DNA from: Caprella mutica
Taxonomy: Eukaryota; Arthropoda; Malacostraca; Amphipoda; Caprellidae
Assembly (NCBI GenBank): GCA_947561585.1
Contig: CANNZV010000852.1
Span: 124,001-188,000 of the forward strand
Direction of reading: 5' to 3'
DNA: 64,000 nucleotides
Shown: positions 56,986-64,000 of the stretch, one piece after another
How the letters are laid out: the number at the start of each line of letters is the position of its first letter
Position numbering within the stretch: the first letter of the stretch is position 1
Program-made: the position numbers and the translations under genes
The notes under the pieces: model-generated
Seen by the model: only the letters and a program-made list of their open reading frames with translations
What the model was told of the DNA's origin: nothing
Databases searched by the model: none

Positions 56986-57279
56986 GTTTGCAAAGCACCC
57001 CAAGAGACCTCGAAACAGTACCCTGTTGTCCCGTTTGACCAACTGCCCGATATTGGTCCCATAGGGCTCTACAAGCCTGCAGTTTGTCCGGTGTGTGGGG
57101 CAGTGTTCTTCCACAAGTACAAGTTCAAAACCCACTACATGATTCACACTGGCGAGTTGCCTTACGCCTGTGTCTACTGTCCATACAGGACCAGACAGAA
57201 AGGCAACTACAACAAACATCTGAGAGAAAGGCATAACCTCGTCTTCAATACGAGTGTCAAGAGCGACGTCACGCTTTAG
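56986..57279 (+). CDS. Alternative finger exon 20 (97 codons), class A-like
   Basis: Acceptor TGTGTCATGCAG, phase 0, own TAG. Lead-in PVVPFDQLPDIGPIGLYKP, fingers C34/C37/H50/H54 and C62/C65/H78/H83, linker HTGELPY (leucine replacing lysine). Its HYMIH and VPFDQL ally it to class A although it lies beyond the class B block. Confidence 0.9.
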   Translation, partial: VCKAPQETSKQYPVVPFDQLPDIGPIGLYKPAVCPVCGAVFFHKYKFKTHYMIHTGELPYACVYCPYRTRQKGNYNKHLRERHNLVFNTSVKSDVTL

Positions 57280-57517
57280 TCATTCACTTCATGCTTGATG
57301 CCTCCTCGTCTAGACGATGATTATTACTTTATTAGGCTATCTGCAATTAATGAAATTGAGAGGAAAATATAGTCCTTTAAAATATACACTAAAAGTGGCT
57401 GGAGATAGCAGATTTATAATACTGCAATGATGAGAACTGTTGAGTTTGTATTAGTTTCATATTTATTATCGATTTAAGTTTAATTGTAGTCTTTTGTCGA
57501 TCAAAATAACGCGAGAA

Positions 57518-57523
57518 AATAAA
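57518..57523 (+). terminator. AATAAA polyadenylation signal after exon 20
   Basis: GAAAATAAAACTC 239 bp past the exon 20 stop. Confidence 0.45.
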
Positions 57524-57819
57524 ACTCTAGACGCTAGCTTTGGCATTTAACATATATTCTTTTAAATAAATTTAGCTATGGTGAAAGTGATGTGCCACTT
57601 CACTTGTGATTTATGAAGTAGTTGTGTTTTGTTTGCATATTTCGCATTAACTGTAAAATCCCCAGCCATTAACATGAACATGTTTATCTGATCTCAATTT
57701 GTAATTCTGAGCTAAGTATTGCTATATTTCATACAATAGAAGTTATTCCAATTGTAGTTTCAATGTATAAAAGTCAATGAACTCTTTTGATACAAAACAT
57801 TCTACTTCATTTAGCTACT

Positions 57820-58080
57820 ATCACCTCTTCATTTTCCTCTTCCATCCGTGAGTGCTGTCACCGGTTCTTGTGTCCCTTTTCGCCATATTCCTTGGTTTAT
57901 GACTGCATTCATAGAGTAGCTTCTCTGCATCCATGAACATTTTTACTGAATTGTGGTAGGTGAATTTGGTCATGGAGCCACTTTCCTGTTTCCATTCTTC
58001 TTCTAAGTCCCTTGTATTTATTTTCCTTTCGTAAGCTTTAATTCCCCAACTAAATGATCCAATGAAATGTATTATAAATC
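57820..58080 (+). mobile_element. Truncated LINE 3'-tail copy downstream of finger exon 20
   Basis: ACTATCACCTCTTCATTTTC, TGTGTCCCTTTTCG, GTGGTAGGTGA and AGTCCCTTGTAT match, in the same order, the 3' tail of the minus-strand LINE at about 8830-8590. Noncoding, 5'-truncated. Confidence 0.75.
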
Positions 58081-58122
58081 AACAGTGCTTATACCTCACT
58101 GTCGCAGGCTGTTAAGATTAGT

Positions 58123-58305
58123 AAGTTACGAATTATGGGTCAGTTTCACATCTTCGATCATAGAAGAAAAATATATATAGTCATTATTTAACTTTTATTT
58201 TAATTTGTATCCTACAGGTATCATGGATACCAATAAAAATAAAATATTAATTATATTTTTTTCTTATATGACTGAAGATGTAAAACTGTCCAATACTAAG
58301 TAACT
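58123..58305. mobile_element. Fold-back element with GGTATCATGGATACC centre
   Basis: Left arm AGTTACGAATTATGGGTCAG..CACATCTTCGATCATA pairs with TATGACTGAAGATGTAAAACTG..AGTAACT at the right. The central palindrome is at 58217-58231 and also occurs at 15294-15312 and in the 49 kb element. A related but diverged inverted pair spans about 58740-58935. Confidence 0.7.
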
Positions 58306-59632
58306 GGCCCTAATTCTGTTGTTATTAATTACCACTACCTGTTGGTAGTAGGCGTTTTACCTGTAATTTACATACTAGTAGGTATTGTCAGCTGTCGATG
58401 TAAATAGTAATTTAACGAGATGATTATCGACGTCTGTGTGTAGTAATACTATTTGTACAGAATTATTTATAAGTTATCAATTACTAAAGCAGTATTTGTA
58501 AACTAATGTTCATTATTTTCCATAAAAAGGATTGTTCTGCTCTTTTTTCAATCTCCTTCATTTATTGCAATAAATAGTTTGAAAACTCTCCCTCTGAAAC
58601 ACCTTGACAAAATAATAAAGTTTTGCCTTAAATTAGCTTTCAGAATTGAATGATTAAGATACTAAGTAAACAAAGTTAATCAAATGTTTCTAACTTCAAA
58701 TTAATTGGATATTCAAATATATAAGAATTTAGCTATTCAAATATTGCTATAGGATATAGTGTCCGAATCATCGATCAGTTACACATTTTCGATCAAGCAA
58801 GAAAAAAAAAATGTTTTCATCGTGCCACTGTCGGCGTATTTAGATGCCAACTAAAATATTAAATTATTTCCACGATCCAAAACGTGGAACTGGTCGATAA
58901 CTCGTAACGTACCCTACATAGTGTCACTTTAATAGAATAATTTGGTTTAGTTTTTTGAGTGATGTTAGAGTTTCTATTTCTTTCTGCAATTAATTTTAAT
59001 TTAAAAAGTAACTCAATAGTAAACGAACATAAAGAAAAATTTGACAAACCGAAATAAATCTGAATTTCATTTAAATCATCTCTTTATCCTTTAAATTATT
59101 TCAATTAAATCTGTAGGGGCTCTGTAATCTGAAATAATAATTATTGGTTAGTTAGAGAGAATAGGTTTTCTGATTTTAGGAGGAATTGTTACAGTTTAAT
59201 GCAGCCATCCATCAGCGGACACCTGTACCTTGCAGTCCTGGCATTGTTGAAATATTTTCTTTATCTGATAGTTGCAAATAAAAATGAATGATGATTTCGA
59301 AGTTCTTCTTTGTTATATTTTGTGTCGTTAGCTACTATAAGTATAGCCAGAAAATATCTACGGAAATGAAGATGGAGGAGGTGGGCGTACCTTAAGTTTG
59401 AACTGTTGTAAATCGGATCATATGTAGTTCTTCCCTATCGATGGGTATTTTTACCCATCTTCTCTTTCGCTATTGTAATAAATAAATATAGAGTAGCTTT
59501 TCTTCCTCCAAAAACATAGCCATCAATGAAGTAGAAGGTTGGTAAGTTTATCTGCTCTCTTATCCTCATTCTTCAAACACTTTCTAGTAACTAGGAATTT
59601 CTAAATGAAATAATAAATGTACCTCTTTCCAG
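58306..59632 (+). other. Interval before the last finger exon
   Basis: No finger exon found. Contains the diverged fold-back relic at about 58740-58935; otherwise AT-rich and unassigned. Confidence 0.5.
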
Positions 59633-59866
59633 GGCTCCCAGTACACCGTTCAGTCACTAGTGCTGCCACCTCAACTAGACCCTGGTGAAGCGAAGTACCA
59701 CTGTTCCCATTGCTCCCGTCCCTTCTGGTTCTTGTCTTCGCTGAAGAGGCACGAAAAGAGTCACTCTGACGAGAGACCCTTCGCCTGCACCTACTGTACC
59801 TTCAGGGCAAAGCATTCGACCCACCTTAAGGCGCACCTGATGTCAAAACACAAAGACTGTTATTAG
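59633..59866 (+). CDS. Alternative finger exon 21 (77 codons), most divergent
   Basis: Acceptor GTACCTCTTTCCAG, phase 0, own TAG. Fingers C24/C27/H40/H44 and C52/C55/H68/H73. It lacks both class lead-ins, has KRHEKSHSDERPF instead of HY..HSGEKP, and finger 1 is CSHCSRPFWFLSSLKRH. The second finger helix KHSTHLKAH and ending SKHKDCY recall class A exons. Last unit seen; a MITE begins 9 bases after its stop. Confidence 0.88.
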   Translation, partial: GSQYTVQSLVLPPQLDPGEAKYHCSHCSRPFWFLSSLKRHEKSHSDERPFACTYCTFRAKHSTHLKAHLMSKHKDCY

Positions 59867-59875
59867 AATGAGTTA

Positions 59876-60466
59876 AGCCCGTATTACACTGTGGCGCGCG
59901 CTATGGCGGTCGCCACATTTTTGTTATTTTTCTCTCTAACTCCGCCCCTTTTCTCTCTAATAGTGAAAAATGTCTTGGCGAGCACCACGAAATTGTGATC
60001 GCTCACTGCGCGATAGAACCAACACCGCCACCGTTTTAGAGGTGATGAAATTGTCACTGAAGCCTGCTAAAGAGATTTGAAGTAGTGGAAAAAGTATTTA
60101 GTTTCATTTTAAAAGTTATTTAAGACTTTGTACGGCTACTGCGCGATACAAAAAAGGAATGAACGCTTCTGTGTAGTCTCTAGTGTTGCCATACAATCAA
60201 TGGAATTAAACTTTTCAATATATACGCATGGCATTGCTTCACAAAACTATCAAAAAGATAATTAACTGAATATATATTCGTGATGACATCGAATTTTATT
60301 GGTACGATTCATTTCATAGTAAATTTTTCAATTTTCCCTAAATTTCAATGCACGATCACCGCCATATTGACTCTTCTAGTGTAATAGCAATTTTGAGAAT
60401 GGTGAGCGCCATATCTGTAGAGAGAGACAACACCGCTATGGCGAGCGCCACAGTGTAATACGGGCT
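59876..60466. mobile_element. PIF/Harbinger-like MITE, 591 bp, TTA target duplication
   Basis: Ends AGCCCGTATTACACTGTGGC and GCCACAGTGTAATACGGGCT are perfect inverted repeats (about 22 bp), flanked by TTA at 59873-59875 and 60467-60469. A 3-bp TTA/TAA target is typical of PIF/Harbinger. GC-rich subterminal GGCGAGCGCCA-type words. Noncoding, so mobilised in trans. Confidence 0.85.
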
Positions 60467-60469
60467 TTA

Positions 60470-63400
60470 GTGAAGAATATTTTGCGAGACAAATAATGTA
60501 GGGCAAATCTATCACAAAGAAATGTAGGAAGTAATACTGCTTAATTTTAAAGATATCACTTCAAAGAAGGCACATAAGAACTAGTTGTCAATAGAATATA
60601 GCTAGTGGAAAAGTTTCCATTCGTCAAATTGTTGAAAATTAAATGGGAAGTCATAGCGCATGGATACGTGAAAAATTATTTTGAGAATACAATAAAATAA
60701 GATTTTTTAGCAGTTGCAATCATGATTACCACTTCTTAAAACTTCTGTTTCTAGACTGTTCAGAGAAGGTTAAATCAACCTATATTGATTAACAAGAGTT
60801 CTAGTATTGACCTCAAAATCTAAATAAAAGTGACATCCTTCATAACCAATAACTATTTAAAGTAGTGCACCTTCGATTTTTTTTATTTTATTGTTTTCTC
60901 ACACTGAATTTCCTTAAATAATTGTAAGTGCGTATTTACGCGCTATATTTTATCATCACAAACAATAAACTTTCTAGACGTTTACCTGTTTTATTTTATG
61001 AACTATTACGGCATAGAAATGTTAATGAAATTTTAGAAGGACGGTTCCACCCCTTCAGGGAACTCAACCCCCACTCGTAGTTCCTGAAGGAATTTCTTTT
61101 TGTTTTAATGGGAAATCATTGTCTTTTTAAAAAAAAGAATACCCACACAAAAGTTAATTTTAGGAGTGGAAACCTTAGATTAGAAGATCTAAAACAATAA
61201 TAGCAATATGATAGCTATTCGAAATTGAAAAAATGGACAGTAATGTTAATATATACGCCTACTCTATAGATTATACAGTTATACATGTTAGTCATTGCTA
61301 TATTCATTTAAAAAGGTGTTGGTTTGAGGGGACCGTCTCCCTCAATTTGAAAAAATAAGAATTTTTTATAGTATAAAATGCTGTCTTATAGTCTCCCTGA
61401 TAAGATGTTGAAATATTAGAGCTAAAAACAATCTAGAATTGCTTCAAAAACAGATAAATATAATTCAAATTAAACCTGTCAGGTCTGTCAAAAGACCTGT
61501 CAGCACAGATATTGAAGGTTTATTTGGGTCTAACATCAAATGATTTGTTGACTAGATGTATCAAAAAGAGGACACAACACCCAAACAAGATCCTCCACGC
61601 CAAGTTATAGAACCAGAATTATTTGATTAAGACAATTTTTATCCAAAAAATATCAGTAAATTGGCTCTCATGAAAAGTTCATTTTTTCAACTGCAAAAGG
61701 CATCAACTCCTTCAGTTTATGAGCTAGAATTACATTTTTTTCATAAATGAACTGCTCACCAAGTTACAGACGGGTTTTTTCAAATTTTTCAATTGGTGAC
61801 AAAGTATAATGAGATATATGAATGAAAAAAAATCAATGTTTTTGAAAAAAATCAATGTTTTTGAAAAAAAAAAAATAGAAAATGTTCTTTTGCACTTTTT
61901 CTTAGAAGAGTTTCAGAAAAATGGTTCTGTTATTTTTGGACAACTAAATTCTGAACAAGATGAAACCAACCCCATGTTTCTAGCTTAAAGACTGAATGGG
62001 TTGATGCCCTTTAAATGTACCCCTCTATTTTTTTTGAGGTGGGGGTTAAGTGGTCAAAGTTGTAAAAAAAAAACTAAATATAAAATACTCCATTTGAATA
62101 GCTGCATTAACCCTGAAAATTTTAAATTTGTAAATTAGTTAATCAACTTTTTATTTTCTTAGGAAGACGGTCCCTTAACCATATAATTATCCTATCTAAA
62201 AGCTTATCCTATCTAAAAAAAGTGCAATGATGCAAGACGCTAATTCTCTATCTTTTTGCTTATAGATTTGCAAACGATACATGCATTACATTTTAGCAAA
62301 ACTTGTTTTCGGAATATAAAATGTTTAGTTAACCCACAATATGTAATACTATTTTTTATCATATGTTCATAGCCTTATCTTTTTTAGAAAGCTTTTAGAA
62401 AATAACCATGTTATTATATAGTTATTCATTTATTCTTCGATATTTAATTATTACTTGGCTCGAAATGGTTAATGTTAACAGGGAAAAATTAGGTACAGAT
62501 CATGCAAAGGAATTTTATCTATCCATTTGATGCTTAGTCTCACTTACATCTTTAACAGATACTAATTGCTTGACAATATATCATTAAAATTGATGTAGCA
62601 TATTATATTTTCTAAATTTTACTGAATCGACCATAGAAGACATTTCGGAACAACAGGTTCTCAGTATGTTCACGATTGGACGTCACTGCTTCTTGCACGT
62701 AAGTTTGGATTTGAGAAGCGATTTTATAAATGATTAATTTAACAACCGTTGAGATCATGAATTCTAATTTCGTGATAGATGCAGAACAATATAAACAATT
62801 GAAATTTCAGTTCATAAGCCTGACTGTGACGTACATCATTGTGAGCATTCAGTTTCCAGTATGAGGTTCAGTTTCTGCTAATCAGACGATTTCAACGCAC
62901 TTCAGTACATCATGTGAGAATGAACCACAGGCCAGAGAAGTGATTTAACTACATGTCTCTTATAACAGAGATATTAAATCACGAGTGTAACGTATGGTAG
63001 AAAATATTAATCCCCACTCTTCAAGCACCAATCTCCTTTCATTGGCTCAGCAGTAAGCAAATCAATAAGCTACTTAATTCTGATTCAATACGGTAGCCTC
63101 CATAATAGTAATATTTTATTTTGAAATATTAATTTCTATGTTTTTAATTGAATTAAATTGTATGAACTGTGCAGTGATATAAGATGTATCTTCTTTCTAT
63201 TTTTAAATTATCATTAGAATGTGATATAAAGTATGATGTTGTAATTTATGCACTAATTAATCATAAACCACTACAATTAAAAATTTAACTCGTCACAGTA
63301 TTGTTTTCCACCTTCAAATATGTAACTCAAAAACGAAGCGTTTCCAAAACAAATATTATTCTTGAAATGGCTCTTTTTAGCTACCTATATAAAGTGTCAA

Positions 63401-64000
63401 AAATGTCGAAAATTAGAAGCGTATCTAAAGGACAAATTTACAATTCAATATTATTTTCTATATAAATGATAGACTTTAACTAGATCAATTATTAAACAAT
63501 GAAAATTCCTAATAAACTGTCCTAACTGATCTCAAAAATCTAAGTGATATAATTATGTCCGAGGTGATCAATTATGCACATTCCCCTAACATCTAAATTT
63601 CTAAAAGATCACTATCTGTTATCAAACTCGAAGTGCAGTTCATGACATCTTTTTCCACTATGTATTTGTATAGTCTATAATATGTATCTTATATTATAGA
63701 TTCGAACGAGAAAATCTTCAGCAGACTTATATTGATGTCCGAATGTTTACATAATTCTCTAATATTTTGATGTTCAAACACGGAAATGTTCAGCCAATTG
63801 ATAATGATAAAGCGAATGTTTGGCCACAATTTCAGTAAGTTAATGTTCAAATAATGTCCTCATATGAACAACTGTTCGAATGAGCAATATTGATCGAATG
63901 TTTGGATAGATAGGATTTTGGTTAGTTAGCACCCCCCCCCCAATGATAGAAGTGAAGCCAGCCTTTCTAGGTCGGCATAGTGACAGAATGTACACTTTCA
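60470..64000. other. Gene-free 3' flank
   Basis: No exon recognised. AATAAA at 60691-60696 could serve finger exon 21. A GGGGACCGTCTCC at about 61330 and GGAAGACGGTCCC at about 62160 may be ends of an unassigned element. A GTTCGAAT/ATGTTCAAA-like word recurs at 63.7-63.9 kb without clear structure. A C10 tract lies at about 63932. Confidence 0.45.

Noticed and set aside
61030..62180. Possible element between GGACCGTCTCC and GGAAGACGGTCC
   Set aside because: The inverted words are short and imperfect and no target duplication or internal structure supports them.
1..64000. CRISPR arrays, operons or bacterial features
   Set aside because: The spaced repeats at 4-5 kb and 29 kb are transposon copies with inverted ends; the genes have introns and eukaryotic splice sites.

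Overview
The window looks like insect genomic DNA: AT-rich, intron-bearing, crowded with short inverted-repeat transposons, and carrying BTB/POZ plus C2H2 zinc-finger genes of the insect lola/tramtrack/Broad style (WNNH motif at the start of the BTB). The repeat load would suit a hemipteran, but the species cannot be fixed from sequence alone.

Layout. 0-21 kb is repeat-rich: mosaics of short MITEs (several with 8-bp target-site duplications), a ~1 kb GC-hairpin region repeated at 27.2-28.6 kb, a 5'-truncated jockey-clade-like LINE with a stop codon and frameshifts (about 8.3-10.6 kb, minus), several long-inverted-repeat elements, and two hAT-type elements (18.8-19.9 and 20.4-20.9 kb). At 21.5-24.8 kb on the minus strand lies a complete five-exon BTB-zinc-finger gene (about 390 aa), followed directly by a broken extra zinc-finger unit. 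25-35.6 kb is another MITE graveyard.

From 37.86 kb on the plus strand lies the main gene. Four shared exons (37857-37947, 38052-38666, 38892-39074, 39501-39563; 315 codons, every junction in phase 0) encode a BTB domain, a basic nuclear-targeting stretch and an acidic/glutamine-rich linker. They are followed by 21 separate exons (41.27-59.87 kb), each with its own 3' splice site in the same phase and one C2H2 zinc-finger pair. Most end in their own stop codon; three (at 53.1, 54.0 and 54.5 kb) carry matching phase-1 splice donors. The design is one dimerisation module joined to one of about 21 DNA-binding modules, as in lola, tramtrack, Broad or fruitless. The first ten finger exons share a VPFxELxLPKG-like lead-in and HYMVHSGEKP linker. 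The next nine (50-56 kb) share LPFEEIVDSCK..GKG and [10 protein letters not shown]. The two blocks are separated by a 2.9 kb gap with two fold-back elements.

The two BTB genes lie divergently, 13 kb apart. They are about 98% identical in nucleotide sequence across the BTB-coding part but strongly diverged downstream, which suggests an inverted duplication with later gene conversion. Both translation starts sit 7 nt inside an exon with a good 3' splice site, so each gene should have an untranslated first exon upstream; 27.2-28.7 kb is a candidate promoter/first exon. 60.5-64 kb holds no recognisable gene.
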